A stretch of 64,000 bases of DNA from Thalassobacterium sedimentorum (GTDB lineage: Bacteria; Verrucomicrobiota; Verrucomicrobiia; Opitutales; Coraliomargaritaceae). Where the stretch lies: positions 1 through 64,000 of the forward strand of contig NZ_JARXIC010000017.1 of assembly GCF_031127905.1 (NCBI RefSeq). The letters are read 5' to 3'. The notes beneath the pieces were generated by a model. That model had not been told where the DNA came from and did not search any database. It worked only from the letters and a program-made list of their open reading frames with translations. Positions 50,624 through 60,033 of the stretch are shown here, piece by piece; position 1 is the stretch's first letter; each line of letters begins with the position of its first letter. Made by a program: the position numbers and the translations under genes.

Positions 50624-51433
50624 ATGACATCCAGCATCAACCATTGCAGCTATTCATCTATCGAGGTAGTGGATCGCCCATGGTTTCCTTATCTATGCAC
50701 TGAGGTTGAGCATTGGGAATGGAGAACCTCCGGCGATGGACATTACAACTTTTGGATGGCACTCTCCGGTGAGGGCTACTTGCGCTGCGAAACGCAAACA
50801 TTCCGTATATTTCCTGGCGCCTTTTTCATTTTCTCGCCGAAGCAAAACATCTCTGCAGCCCATTACTCCGGTCCAAGAATCACCCGTTTTTCCGCACATT
50901 TTCACCCTTTATGCAACGGAGAGAGAACGAGTCAAATAACTGACTTACCTCAATTGGGAGGTCAGGTCCAATCGCTGAGCCAGGCTCAACGCCAAATCGA
51001 CGTAATTATGCGAATCGCCCTGCGCAGAGACAACGATACGGTGCTAGCTCACAAGCTCTATAATTTTATCGCACAATGCACGGGACAAAACCATGTAAAC
51101 ACAGAAGCCGCCCTCAATGAACGCGTATCGGAAGCACTCCGAATTTTTCGTGAAGCTCCAGCCTCGGTGGAATCTATCGCCCAAATCGCACAACAACTGG
51201 GCGTCTCACGCTCCCACTTCGACCGTGAATTCACGCGGCAAACTGGACAGGCCCCAAAACATTTTCTTATAAACTGCAAGATGATTGAAGCACGTCGCTA
51301 CCTAGAGAGTAGCCATCTCAGAGTGGGCGAAATTGCTGAGGCGCTGGGGTACAAAGACATTTATTTTTTTAGCCGCCAATTCAAGCAGCTCGTCGGAAAA
51401 TCCCCCTTACAATACAGAAAAGAGCTACAGTAA
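50624..51433 (+). CDS. AraC-family transcriptional regulator
   Basis: A 269-residue activator. The N-terminal cupin-type ligand domain (about 20-110) includes FWMALSGEGYLRCETQTFRI with FPGAFFIFSPKQN. The C-terminal double HTH is SVESIAQIAQQLGVSRSHFD and LRVGEIAEALGYKDIYFFSR, with QFKQLVGKSPLQYRK at the end. It is transcribed away from the uronate operon across a 161-base intergenic region and probably controls it in response to a uronate. Confidence 0.9.
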   Translation: MTSSINHCSYSSIEVVDRPWFPYLCTEVEHWEWRTSGDGHYNFWMALSGEGYLRCETQTFRIFPGAFFIFSPKQNISAAHYSGPRITRFSAHFHPLCNGERTSQITDLPQLGGQVQSLSQAQRQIDVIMRIALRRDNDTVLAHKLYNFIAQCTGQNHVNTEAALNERVSEALRIFREAPASVESIAQIAQQLGVSRSHFDREFTRQTGQAPKHFLINCKMIEARRYLESSHLRVGEIAEALGYKDIYFFSRQFKQLVGKSPLQYRKELQ

Positions 51434-51538
51434 GTCCCCCAAGAAAGCTCACAGTGGTTACTCCTTACGGCTTGCTTCATGGGCAATATATCCAATGATC
51501 GGAATCGTTCAGTCTCCCACTCTAATAATAGCACTTCT

Positions 51539-51820
51539 ATGGAACTTATACTCCTCCTATTCATCTTCGTGCTGGCGGCATTCTTAGGCTTTGAGCTCAT
51601 CGCAAAAGTGCCCTCTCAGCTACATACGCCCTTAATGTCCGGGTCCAATGCAATTTCGGGCATCACGGTCGTAGGCGCGATACTCGCGTTACATAGCGAT
51701 TCCAGCGGTTTCTCAATTTGGTTAGGCTTTGCCGCAATTATACTCGCCACCATTAACGTGGTCGGCGGCTATCTAGTCACCGACCGCATGCTAAGCATGT
51801 TTAAGAAAAAGGCCAAATAA
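51539..51820 (+). CDS. pntAb: NAD(P) transhydrogenase, alpha subunit part 2 (membrane)
   Basis: A 93-residue protein with three membrane spans, including FELIAKVPSQLHTPLMSGSN and ISGITVVGAI, the conserved PntA C-terminal domain. The ATG at 51539 (MELILLLFIF) is chosen; the longer frame from 51479 adds a polar non-family stretch. The gene's usual upstream neighbour, pntAa with the NAD-binding domain, is absent. The stop overlaps the pntB start by one base. Confidence 0.9.
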   Translation: MELILLLFIFVLAAFLGFELIAKVPSQLHTPLMSGSNAISGITVVGAILALHSDSSGFSIWLGFAAIILATINVVGGYLVTDRMLSMFKKKAK

Positions 51821-53238
51821 TGCATGCTGAAACGATTCTAAATCTATCGTATATTGTTGCCGCAATTTTATTTATACTCGGCATCAAAATGCTAGGCAAA
51901 GCGGATACCGCGAAACGCGGGAACCAGCTCTCGTCGCTGGGCATGCTAGTGGCCATTGTAGTGACTTTACTCAGCAAAGGGCTCGATTACCCGCTCGTCC
52001 TCAGCGCATTAGCCATAGGCACAGTCATTGGCATCTACGCGGCAAAGCGAGTAAAAATGACAGGCATGCCTGAGTTAGTCGCGCTTTTTAACGGTTTCGG
52101 CGGCCTCGCATCACTGCTTGTCGGCTGGGCCGAGTATCACCGTGTTGCCACCTTGTCAGGAGAGATCCACACACCGGCCCCCATTGTTCATTTCAGTTCC
52201 TTCTCCGCCACAGTCACTGTGTTGGCCATTTTCATAGGAGGGATCACATTTACCGGCTCCATATATGCCTGGGGCAAACTCTCAGGCCAGTTCGGTGGTC
52301 GCGCCTTGACCTTCTCCGGGCAGAAAACCTGCAATGGCTTTGTCGCGCTGGCGATTCTGGTCAGCAGTGTCATTTTCAGCTCCGCCCCGTCTGGAGAGAT
52401 GGCGTATCCCATGCTGATTATTATTATTTTACTATCCCTGCTCTTAGGCGTTTTTGCTGTAATGCCAATCGGTGGAGGTGACATGCCTGTAGTGATCTCA
52501 CTATTAAACTCTTGTTCCGGCCTCGCGGCTTGCGCCGCTGGCTTTGTCATCAATAATAATGTACTCGTCGTCGCAGGCTGTTTAGTTGGTGCGTCCGGAC
52601 TCATTCTCACAGTGATTATGTGCAAGGCAATGAATCGAACTCTGAAAAACGTACTCTTTTCTGGTTTTGGCGCCACCAAACAGGCCGCCAGTACTGAAAG
52701 CAGTGGCGAGCTCAAACCCATTTCAGCCGAAGATGCCTATTACATACTAGAAGCCGCCAAAAACGTAATCATTATCCCTGGCTACGGTATGGCCGTGGCT
52801 CAGGCACAGCACGCAGTTAAAGAACTCGGCGAATTACTGGAAGCAAACGATTGCGAGGTCCGCTTTGCCATCCATCCGGTCGCGGGTCGCATGCCAGGCC
52901 ACATGAATGTTCTACTGGCCGAAGCCGACGTGCCCTACGAGCAACTGGTTGAAATGGATGACGTCAATCCGACCATCGAAATGGTCGATGTTGCAATCGT
53001 CATAGGTGCCAACGATGTAGTGAACCCTGCGGCAGCCAATGATGAGAGCAGTCCGATTTATGGTATGCCAATTATTGAAGCGCATAAGGCCAAAACCACA
53101 TTCTGCCTTAAACGTGGCAAGGGCGCAGGCTTCTCTGGCCTAGAGAACCAACTATTCACGGCACCAAATACACGGATGATTTATGGCGATGCCAAAGCTA
53201 CCGTGACCAGTATGGTGGCTCAATTTAAAGAGAGTTAA
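51820..53238 (+). CDS. pntB: NAD(P) transhydrogenase, beta subunit
   Basis: This 472-residue subunit carries the other half of the proton channel and the NADP(H) site. Eight to nine spans are visible. The NADP domain starts near residue 300 with VIIPGYGMAVAQAQHAVKEL and continues through VRFAIHPVAGRMPGHMNVLL, VVIGANDVVNPAA and KRGKGAGFSGLENQLF. With PntA it makes NADPH at the expense of the proton gradient. Confidence 0.94.
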   Translation: MHAETILNLSYIVAAILFILGIKMLGKADTAKRGNQLSSLGMLVAIVVTLLSKGLDYPLVLSALAIGTVIGIYAAKRVKMTGMPELVALFNGFGGLASLLVGWAEYHRVATLSGEIHTPAPIVHFSSFSATVTVLAIFIGGITFTGSIYAWGKLSGQFGGRALTFSGQKTCNGFVALAILVSSVIFSSAPSGEMAYPMLIIIILLSLLLGVFAVMPIGGGDMPVVISLLNSCSGLAACAAGFVINNNVLVVAGCLVGASGLILTVIMCKAMNRTLKNVLFSGFGATKQAASTESSGELKPISAEDAYYILEAAKNVIIIPGYGMAVAQAQHAVKELGELLEANDCEVRFAIHPVAGRMPGHMNVLLAEADVPYEQLVEMDDVNPTIEMVDVAIVIGANDVVNPAAANDESSPIYGMPIIEAHKAKTTFCLKRGKGAGFSGLENQLFTAPNTRMIYGDAKATVTSMVAQFKES

Positions 53239-53252
53239 TAGAATAAACGCTG

Positions 53253-53272
53253 GCACCTCTAGATGCAGGTGC
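53253..53272 (+). terminator. Hairpin after pntB (weak)
   Basis: GCACCT / AGGTGC stem with an 8-base loop in the 46-base gap before the tsaB-like gene; no T-run, so at most a partial stop. Confidence 0.35.
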
Positions 53273-53284
53273 TAAGACAGCCAT

Positions 53285-53944
53285 ATGCAACAAAAACAAA
53301 TCTCACTCGTCATTGACGGCTCTGGTAGCGCCGTCTTTGCAGGGCTGTTGAATGAACAGGATCAGTGGTTGGCGAAAATCGACCGTGCGGGCACTCCCCT
53401 GGAGGAGCTGTTTCCTGCCATACAACAGGTCTTACATGAGGCAGATCTGTCACTCGCGCATATTGGCAACTACATCTACTGCGAAGGACCGGGCTCCGTC
53501 TTGGGCTTGAGACTTTGCGCCATGGCGATCGAGACTTGGTCGCGTCTATATCCGGGTTCGCCACAATTCTATAAATACAATAGCTTACACTTAGTCGCGT
53601 ATAGTTTGTTGCAAGCAGAGTCGGAACTACAACGAGCTCTGATCGTGGCCGATTGGAAAAAAGGGGCCTGGAACGCCCTCTACATTCGTAATGGGGAGGT
53701 AGGCGCCGCAGAAGTCATTGACGATGCACAGCTCGCAACCTGGAAGGGCCCACTCTACCACTTACCACAGCGTAAAGGCTGGCAAAGCCCGCCCGCCCAA
53801 GCAAACACAATCCGCTACCAACCTGCTCAGTTAAGTGCCCTTCGAAACCACAGCTCAATCTTGAACGCCACTTCAGGAGTGGAACTATATAGTAATGGTA
53901 TCAACACCTTTCAAAAATGGACCCCGGAGCGCCATCGCGCATAA
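53285..53944 (+). CDS. tsaB: TsaB-like protein (t6A tRNA modification)
   Basis: A 219-residue protein resembling TsaB, the non-catalytic partner of TsaD in making threonylcarbamoyl-adenosine on ANN-decoding tRNAs. The key segment is IYCEGPGSVLGLRLCAMAIE, like GPGSFTGLRIG in TsaB. The N-terminus (SLVIDGSGSAVFAGLLN) matches the ASKHA start in a degenerate form. The C-terminal half is divergent. Its TAA at 53942-53944 is in the same frame as alr (see that entry). Confidence 0.68.
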   Translation: MQQKQISLVIDGSGSAVFAGLLNEQDQWLAKIDRAGTPLEELFPAIQQVLHEADLSLAHIGNYIYCEGPGSVLGLRLCAMAIETWSRLYPGSPQFYKYNSLHLVAYSLLQAESELQRALIVADWKKGAWNALYIRNGEVGAAEVIDDAQLATWKGPLYHLPQRKGWQSPPAQANTIRYQPAQLSALRNHSSILNATSGVELYSNGINTFQKWTPERHRA

Positions 53945-53962
53945 ACCAGCTTTCAACCCAAT

Positions 53963-55117
53963 CTGACCATTCGCACTCAACACAATACTTCATCACTGCG
54001 TTGCTGGGCCGAAATTGATCTGGCCGCCTTTGAGCGCAACTTAAAGCGCATCCAAGCCGCGCTACCAGCTCACATGCGCTATGTTGCCGTGGTCAAGGCA
54101 GACGCTTATGGGCATGGGATGCCCCAAATCGTCCGCCGACTGATGCAAAGCGGAGTGGACTGCTTCGCTGTAGCCAATGTTTCTGAAGCTGCTGACATTC
54201 GCCATATGGGTGCCGGGTGGCCCATACTCGTGCTCAGCCCGCTGTTACCTCAAGAGGACTACTTTTTGATCCAACATGATCTGACAGCGACCGTCAGCAC
54301 TTTGGACGAATGCGAACGACTCAACAGCTTAGCGCTAGCCCACAGCACAATTATCAAAGTTCACTTAAAAATAGACACCGGTATGGGGCGCTTAGGTGTT
54401 TGGCATGACAGCGCAACTGAGCTACTGGCTAAAATCAGCACCTACCCGGCACTAAAACTCGAAGGCGTATACACCCATTTTTCAAGTGCAGATAGTGATC
54501 CTAGCTTCACTCAAATACAACGTAAACGCTTCCTCGACGTCATCGCAACAACCACGGCCCTCCCCCCCGAGCTGCTTATTCATGCCGACAACTCCGCCGG
54601 CATTGATACGCTGAGCAGCCCTAGCCCCTTTAACGCTGTCCGTATTGGCCTGCTGCAGTTCGGAATTCCACCATATCCAGAATCTGCACTCGGCCGCGTC
54701 GCAGTCGAACCAGTCTTTAGTTTTCATACTCGAATCGGGCTGATCAAAGAGCTCCCCGCCCATACCGACATCAGCTATGCACGCACCCATAGACTCTCCC
54801 GCGACTCTCGCATTGCGATCCTTACCGCAGGCTATGGCGATGGCGTACCGCTCAAATTAAGTAATCAAGGCTCGGTTCTCATCCGCGGCCAACGATGTGC
54901 CATCCTAGGCCGGGTGACTATGGATCAGACAATAGTGGATGTCACCGACTGCCCGGAAGCTAAGATCGGCGACCATGTGGTGCTCATCGGAAAAAATGCA
55001 CCCAATGAAATCACGGCAACGGAGTTTAGCCACACCGCACAAACCATCCCTTGGGAAACACTTTGCTCAGTAACAAAGCGCGTTACACGCGTCTATGTAG
55101 GTTCGCGAGAGGTTTAA
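53963..55117 (+). CDS. alr: Alanine racemase, probable non-AUG start
   Basis: This PLP enzyme makes D-alanine for peptidoglycan. The conserved N-terminal strand [20 protein letters not shown] is encoded before the first ATG (54074), whose product would begin right at [15 protein letters not shown], the PLP-lysine motif, and lose that strand. Between the tsaB-like TAA (53942) and 54074 the frame has no ATG, GTG or TTG; CTG at 53963 or 53996 and ATT at 53969 are the only near-start codons. The later motifs [39 protein letters not shown] and [14 protein letters not shown] are intact. Start 53963 is a working choice. Confidence 0.82.
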   Translation: MTIRTQHNTSSLRCWAEIDLAAFERNLKRIQAALPAHMRYVAVVKADAYGHGMPQIVRRLMQSGVDCFAVANVSEAADIRHMGAGWPILVLSPLLPQEDYFLIQHDLTATVSTLDECERLNSLALAHSTIIKVHLKIDTGMGRLGVWHDSATELLAKISTYPALKLEGVYTHFSSADSDPSFTQIQRKRFLDVIATTTALPPELLIHADNSAGIDTLSSPSPFNAVRIGLLQFGIPPYPESALGRVAVEPVFSFHTRIGLIKELPAHTDISYARTHRLSRDSRIAILTAGYGDGVPLKLSNQGSVLIRGQRCAILGRVTMDQTIVDVTDCPEAKIGDHVVLIGKNAPNEITATEFSHTAQTIPWETLCSVTKRVTRVYVGSREV

Positions 55118-55202
55118 AAGTACCTCTCCGCACTTGGGATATAACGCCCATTCAGGATAAAAGACTTGTCCACTGAAAATAGGCTGATCATAGTCCCGCC
55201 CC

Positions 55203-57362
55203 GTGCTAGTAAACGCTCGGAACACCTCATTTCTATTCTCACTGACGCTTTCAATTTCCCTGAATGCGGCTCTGCCTGAACTCAGCTCTCTGGAACCATT
55301 AGAGTTCGATGAAGACGCACAACGCCTCGTCGCGCGCGGTGACGCCCGTTTGGACTTTGATAATACTCGTATTCGTGCAGATCGAATTACATACTATCAA
55401 GATTATGCACTGGCCGATGCAGATGGAAACGTGGTCATTTCCCGCGACGGGGGGCGACTCATCACAGAGCGACTGAGTTTCGATGCCAACGACAGCATTT
55501 TTTCGGTCGACTATCTACGAACCGGCCAGTGGCCTTACTATGTTACAGGTGTGAGTGCCGGCGGCACCACGCAAAACACCACCGTTCAAGGCGCCACCGT
55601 CTACTACGGCAACCCAAGCAAATTTGGACTTAGTGTAAGTTCCGACGAAATTCGCTATGTCAACGACGAGAATGAAGGCGAATACGTATCCATGGATGGA
55701 GCCACTTTTCGGGTCGGCAGCGTACCGGTGTTCTACCTGCCCGGCTATCGTCACTACCTAAGCAGCGCTCCGTATATGGTCGATGCCAATGCTGGCTCCG
55801 ATGGCGAACTTGGCTATTACCTACAAACCACCACCTTGTTTCCCGTTGCATCATGGCTACGAGCTGGAGTGAATCTCGACTACTACAGCCAACGCGGAGT
55901 TCTAGCAGGCCCCACCGCACAGTATGCCTACAACTCTGCGCAGCAAAGTATCGTCGGCGCACTCTCTACAGGTGCCATCAATGACACTGGCAGTGACTCA
56001 GAGCGTGACCTGGACAGTTTGGGTAATCAAATCGAATCTCAACGCGGTTTTGCAGAATGGCGCCATAAGCACCATATCGGCGAACGCTTTACCGCGACTG
56101 CTTCAGTCAGTTACTGGTCCGACTCAGAAGTGACGCGCGATTTTCGTGACGACATTTTCGACGACAACGAACGGCCCGACACCTTTGCAGAGGCTGTGTA
56201 CGCTGGCGACAACTACCTGCTCTCTGCATTCGGACGCTTTCGCCCCAACGACTTCCAACTCGTTCAAGAGCGCAGCCCGGAAGTACGCTTAGATATTCTA
56301 CCCATCCCAATATTTAATACAGGCGCTTACCAGCGCGCATCATTCAGCTATGCGCAACTACGTGAAGACTTCGACCAAAATGCCCCAACAATCGGAGTCG
56401 AAAGCGAAGCGGACCGCTTTGACCTGACTTACCGCATCGAACGCCCGATTCTACTCAGTGACTGGCTCACCCTGACACCTCTCGCCGGAGCACGCCTGAC
56501 TCAGTACGACAACCAACAAATCGATAATTACTTTCGCCCAAGTGCACTCTCTCCACTCGAAGACAGTTTCAATCGAGAGATCTATGAGCTTGGCTTTGAC
56601 TTGGAAGCACGTGCATACGCCAGCTATCCCACAACGAATAAAACCTGGGATATCGACGGCCTGCGCCATTTGGTACGTCCGATCCTACGTTACCGCTACT
56701 ACTCCGACCCCGATGACGTGAATGAAATCGCCACCATCGACCGAGAAGTTTTCGACCTGCAACGTCCACTGCTCGACCTGAGTGATCTTCGTAATGTTGA
56801 TCAGATCAATGAAACACATTTAGTCCGACTGGGCGTTGAAAATTTGTTCCAAACCCGTGCCAAAGGTTATGGATCTCGCACTTTAGCCGCCCTTAATTTC
56901 TATCAAGATATCCTGTTCGAAAAGGAACTTCGTTACGATGGGGACGAAGAGGACACTTTCAATGCAACATGGGTGGAACTGGTATTAACCCCCGCACCTT
57001 GGCTTAAATTCGATCTAGCTAGCCGCTTTAAAACCGAAACACTCAGCTTGGAGGAGTTGCGCACCCGCACCACACTCAAAAGCGGTGAGATCTGGGAGAT
57101 TGGTTTATCAACCGATCTGCTCAATCAACAAATCGACCAGTATCGCCTGGACTTCATCTACCGGATTAACGAGCGTTATTCTTTCCTATCGGACGTCGAT
57201 TTCGACGCAGACACCGGCGATTTCACCAAAATCCGCGTGGGCTTACGCACCCGAATTGGCAATACTTGGGAATTGGTGTATGCGCTTACTTTTCGCGAAG
57301 GAGCACAACGTGAAAGCGATGTTGAATTCCAAATTCAGCTCAGTCTAGCAGGAGACGAATAA
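55203..57362 (+). CDS. lptD: LPS-assembly outer-membrane protein LptD
   Basis: LptD forms with LptE the outer-membrane channel that places LPS in the outer leaflet. The 719-residue product begins at GTG 55203 with a signal peptide (NTSFLFSLTLSISLNAALPE). An OstA/LptA-like beta-jellyroll follows (LVARGDARLDFDNTRIRADR, then DGNVVISRDGGRLITERLSF). The barrel starts near residue 160 (VPVFYLPGYRHYLSSAPYMV) and runs to the end. This indicates a diderm organism with LPS-like glycolipid. scpA follows 25 bases later. Confidence 0.88.
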   Translation: MLVNARNTSFLFSLTLSISLNAALPELSSLEPLEFDEDAQRLVARGDARLDFDNTRIRADRITYYQDYALADADGNVVISRDGGRLITERLSFDANDSIFSVDYLRTGQWPYYVTGVSAGGTTQNTTVQGATVYYGNPSKFGLSVSSDEIRYVNDENEGEYVSMDGATFRVGSVPVFYLPGYRHYLSSAPYMVDANAGSDGELGYYLQTTTLFPVASWLRAGVNLDYYSQRGVLAGPTAQYAYNSAQQSIVGALSTGAINDTGSDSERDLDSLGNQIESQRGFAEWRHKHHIGERFTATASVSYWSDSEVTRDFRDDIFDDNERPDTFAEAVYAGDNYLLSAFGRFRPNDFQLVQERSPEVRLDILPIPIFNTGAYQRASFSYAQLREDFDQNAPTIGVESEADRFDLTYRIERPILLSDWLTLTPLAGARLTQYDNQQIDNYFRPSALSPLEDSFNREIYELGFDLEARAYASYPTTNKTWDIDGLRHLVRPILRYRYYSDPDDVNEIATIDREVFDLQRPLLDLSDLRNVDQINETHLVRLGVENLFQTRAKGYGSRTLAALNFYQDILFEKELRYDGDEEDTFNATWVELVLTPAPWLKFDLASRFKTETLSLEELRTRTTLKSGEIWEIGLSTDLLNQQIDQYRLDFIYRINERYSFLSDVDFDADTGDFTKIRVGLRTRIGNTWELVYALTFREGAQRESDVEFQIQLSLAGDE

Positions 57363-57387
57363 CCCCCTCCTCCCACATACGCACGGC

Positions 57388-58164
57388 ATGGAAGAAGCCC
57401 TCATACCAGATCATGACTTTGCGATTCGGCTACCGGCATTCGAAGGACCACTCGACCTACTGCTCTATTTGATTCGGCGCAGCGAAGTGGATATCTACGA
57501 TATCCCGATTGCACGCGTGACAGAACAATACATCGAAATACTTGGTTCGATGGAAATACTGGATCTCGAACTGGCTGGAGAGTTTTTCGTAATGGCCTCC
57601 ACCCTGATGTATATCAAGAGCCGCATGCTCTTACCCAAAAAAGATCAAGGCACGAACGAAGATGTCGAAGAAGACGAGATCGACCCCCGATGGGAACTCG
57701 TGCAACAACTGCTGGAATACAGAAAATTCAAAGAAGCCGCAGAAGACATCCGTAAGCTCATAATGAGCAGCAATGACCTCATCGCGCGTATCGGCCCCAA
57801 GGATGCCGTCGAGGCCGTGGAACGTCCACTCAAGCCAGTTGATTGCGTCGACCTATGGAATACCTTTAACCAGGTACTACGCCGTCTCGCTGAGCGAATT
57901 GACGAGGGACAGATCAATGCCGAGCAAGTGACTGTATCTGACCGAATGGAATTAGTCCTGCTTCGCATCAAGCATCAGACAAAGTTCCTTTTTTCCGAAC
58001 TCTTTGAATCCACCACGACAATCACCACAATTGTAGCAAGCTTTCTTGCCGTACTTGAATTAACCCGTTTAAATAAAATTTCCTTACAACAAGATCATGC
58101 CTTTGGTGATATTTGTTGTATGCGCGTCGAAGCGCCTGATCCCACAGCACCCAATTTCGATTAA
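57388..58164 (+). CDS. scpA: Segregation and condensation protein ScpA
   Basis: This kleisin bridges SMC heads together with ScpB. The 258-residue protein begins with the family pattern FAIRLPAFEGPLDLLLYLIR, then SEVDIYDIPIARVTEQYIE, an acidic middle (NEDVEEDEIDPRWELVQQLL) and the C-terminal winged helix TTTITTIVASFLAVLELTRL. scpB is at 16930-17754 in an unrelated operon. Confidence 0.94.
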   Translation: MEEALIPDHDFAIRLPAFEGPLDLLLYLIRRSEVDIYDIPIARVTEQYIEILGSMEILDLELAGEFFVMASTLMYIKSRMLLPKKDQGTNEDVEEDEIDPRWELVQQLLEYRKFKEAAEDIRKLIMSSNDLIARIGPKDAVEAVERPLKPVDCVDLWNTFNQVLRRLAERIDEGQINAEQVTVSDRMELVLLRIKHQTKFLFSELFESTTTITTIVASFLAVLELTRLNKISLQQDHAFGDICCMRVEAPDPTAPNFD

Positions 58165-58170
58165 CGCACA

Positions 58171-58437
58171 ATGAACCGCCTCAACAATCATAGTAAACAA
58201 CTCCCTCCAAAGCCACCCGCCCACTTAATTGGCGTAGGTCTGGACCATAAGGATGGTCATAAACGCATCACTAAAGCCGAGCGCTTTGCAATCGTCGGCG
58301 GTTCCCAGGAAACCCATGAGCGTATGACAGAAACGGCAATGAAAACATTTGAAACACTGGATCGCAAAGGCAAAACGCTGGAATCAGTCGATCCCAAGGA
58401 GTTGACCGACATCATCAAAGATAGCACTCCTGAATAA
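58171..58437 (+). CDS. Small conserved-looking hypothetical protein
   Basis: An 88-residue soluble protein directly after scpA (6-base gap). It is basic at the start (MNRLNNHSKQLPPKPPAHLI) and helical after RITKAERFAIVGGSQETHER. No family is recognised. Tight spacing suggests co-translation with scpA. Confidence 0.6.
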   Translation: MNRLNNHSKQLPPKPPAHLIGVGLDHKDGHKRITKAERFAIVGGSQETHERMTETAMKTFETLDRKGKTLESVDPKELTDIIKDSTPE

Positions 58438-58482
58438 GGGTCACTTGACAGCAGGTAAACCTCACTTAGCTTAAATAATATT

Positions 58483-58866
58483 ATGACGGATCCCCAAAAA
58501 GAAAACTCAACCGAGCCCCACGACACAAGCAAAGCCCAGCGTACTCCCACAAAGCCAGCTCCCACACTCACTTTTGAGGAGCTAGCTGAAGGCAAAGCGT
58601 CCCCTTCCACCCCTGCGTCCCCTTCCACCCCTGCGGCTCCGGCCAAACCCAAAATATCTTCGGCACCAGCGGCACCAGCGGCACCAATCAAATCACCTGC
58701 AGCTCCCAAGCCAGCCACGCAGCCCACTGCACCCGACCCATCTATTTCATTTGATGAGGATAAAGGCACTGGTGTGACAGGGCTCATCGTTGATGCTGTA
58801 GCCGCTGCCGCTGCGATCGCATTTGCAGTATTACTACTGCAAGACACACTCCCTTTCCTTAAATAA
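58483..58866 (+). CDS. Pro/Ala-rich protein with C-terminal membrane anchor
   Basis: A 127-residue protein with a polar, Pro/Ala-rich body and one C-terminal transmembrane helix ([20 protein letters not shown], then QDTLPFLK). Short tandem repeats occur: SPSTPA twice (bases near 58605-58635) and APAAPA. A tail-anchored arrangement with an unstructured cytoplasmic part is likely. Function unknown. It lies 23 bases before trxA. Confidence 0.6.
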   Translation: MTDPQKENSTEPHDTSKAQRTPTKPAPTLTFEELAEGKASPSTPASPSTPAAPAKPKISSAPAAPAAPIKSPAAPKPATQPTAPDPSISFDEDKGTGVTGLIVDAVAAAAAIAFAVLLLQDTLPFLK

Positions 58867-58889
58867 ATACGTCAACAACCAAGACAATT

Positions 58890-59207
58890 ATGTCCGATAA
58901 GATCACAGAACTCGATAGCTCCAATTTTGAATCCACGGTGACCAGTGGCTCCGCCCCAGTCGTCGTCGACTTCTGGGCACCGTGGTGCGGCCCCTGCAAG
59001 GCCATCGCGCCCATTCTCGAAGAACTTGCCACCGAACTTGGCGACGCCGTCAAGATCTGTAAGGTAAACGTCGATAACAACAGCGAAATCGCCAGTAAAT
59101 ACGAAATCCGCGCCATCCCAACCATCCTAATTTTCAAGGATGGTTCTGTCGCAGAGACTGTGGTCGGCCTCACTTCCAAGGACGACCTCAAGGCGAAACT
59201 AGTATAG
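58890..59207 (+). CDS. trxA: Thioredoxin
   Basis: A 105-residue cytoplasmic dithiol-disulfide oxidoreductase with the canonical [13 protein letters not shown] active site and the cis-Pro loop in [13 protein letters not shown]. Length and motifs are typical. It reduces ribonucleotide reductase, peroxiredoxins and others. Confidence 0.96.
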   Translation: MSDKITELDSSNFESTVTSGSAPVVVDFWAPWCGPCKAIAPILEELATELGDAVKICKVNVDNNSEIASKYEIRAIPTILIFKDGSVAETVVGLTSKDDLKAKLV

Positions 59208-59243
59208 TTTCGTAAAGGTATTTACATACATTCACACTAAAAC

Positions 59244-59272
59244 TGCATCCAGACTAGGATGCGGTTTTTTTG
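59244..59272 (+). terminator. Rho-independent terminator of trxA
   Basis: CTGCATCC-agacta-GGATGCGG stem followed by a run of seven T. Confidence 0.88.
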
Positions 59273-59344
59273 TGTTCAAACAACCCGCATGCATCGAAAA
59301 TCAAAAATAGCTCCGAATACGTATTCGAAGGCCTGTCAAATATA

Positions 59345-59383
59345 CAAAAAAAACGCCCCGCATCCGGAAGGATGCGGGGCGTT
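59345..59383 (-). terminator. Rho-independent terminator of rpsB-tsf
   Basis: A perfect 14-bp stem (AACGCCCCGCATCC / GGATGCGGGGCGTT) with loop GGAA; on the minus strand it is followed by a long T-run. It stops transcription of the rpsB-tsf operon. Confidence 0.95.
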
Positions 59384-59404
59384 GAAAATTAAAACAGCAA
59401 CTGC

Positions 59405-59998
59405 TTACGCACCGACTTGGAATCGGGCGAAACGCTTGATCTGCATGTTCTCGCCCATCTTAGCGATCATTGCAGTCAAAAGCTCTTGAACGGTCTGATC
59501 AGGATTCTTAACGAAAGCTTGCTCCAATAGGCAAGACTCACTCAAGAATTTGTTTAGCTTGCCTTCAACGATTTTCTCAATCGCTTGTGCTGGCTTACCT
59601 TCAGCTTGTCCCTCAGCAACCTTACGCTCCTCAGCAATGATTGCTGGGTCGATGTCATCACGAGAAATGCATACTGGGCTCGCTGCAGCAATATGCATCG
59701 CGATGTCTTTTACAAACTGCTTGAAATCATCTGTCTTCGCAACGAAATCACTCTCACAGCTCACTTCAACCATAACACCGACCTTACCACCAAGGTGGAT
59801 ATATGTGTCAATGAGGCCATCACTCGCATCGCGACCAGCTTTTTTAGCAGCTGTAGCCATGCCCTTCTTACGAAGAAGTTCTACGGCTGCATCGAAATTA
59901 CCTTCGGACTCAACCAAGGCCTTCTTACAATCCATTAGTCCAGCGCCTGTGCTTTCACGCAGTTCGCCGACCATTTTTGCATTAATTTGTACGCTCAT
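59405..59998 (-). CDS. tsf: Elongation factor Ts, short form
   Basis: EF-Ts recharges EF-Tu with GTP. At 197 residues it is about 85 shorter than E. coli EF-Ts and matches the short Thermus-like form. The N-terminal UBA-like region is VGELRESTGAGLMDCKKALV and the core contact segment VEVSCESDFVAKTDDFKQFV; the end reads IKRFARFQVGA. It lies 35 bases behind rpsB in the usual order. Confidence 0.95.
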   Translation of the reverse strand: MSVQINAKMVGELRESTGAGLMDCKKALVESEGNFDAAVELLRKKGMATAAKKAGRDASDGLIDTYIHLGGKVGVMVEVSCESDFVAKTDDFKQFVKDIAMHIAAASPVCISRDDIDPAIIAEERKVAEGQAEGKPAQAIEKIVEGKLNKFLSESCLLEQAFVKNPDQTVQELLTAMIAKMGENMQIKRFARFQVGA

Positions 59999-60033
59999 AT
60001 TATAAAATCTTTAAGGTTTTAGATCGAGTAAAC

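Noticed and set aside
54074-55117. alr starting at the first ATG
   Set aside because: It would remove the conserved WAEIDL strand that precedes the PLP-lysine motif, although the strand is encoded intact just upstream.
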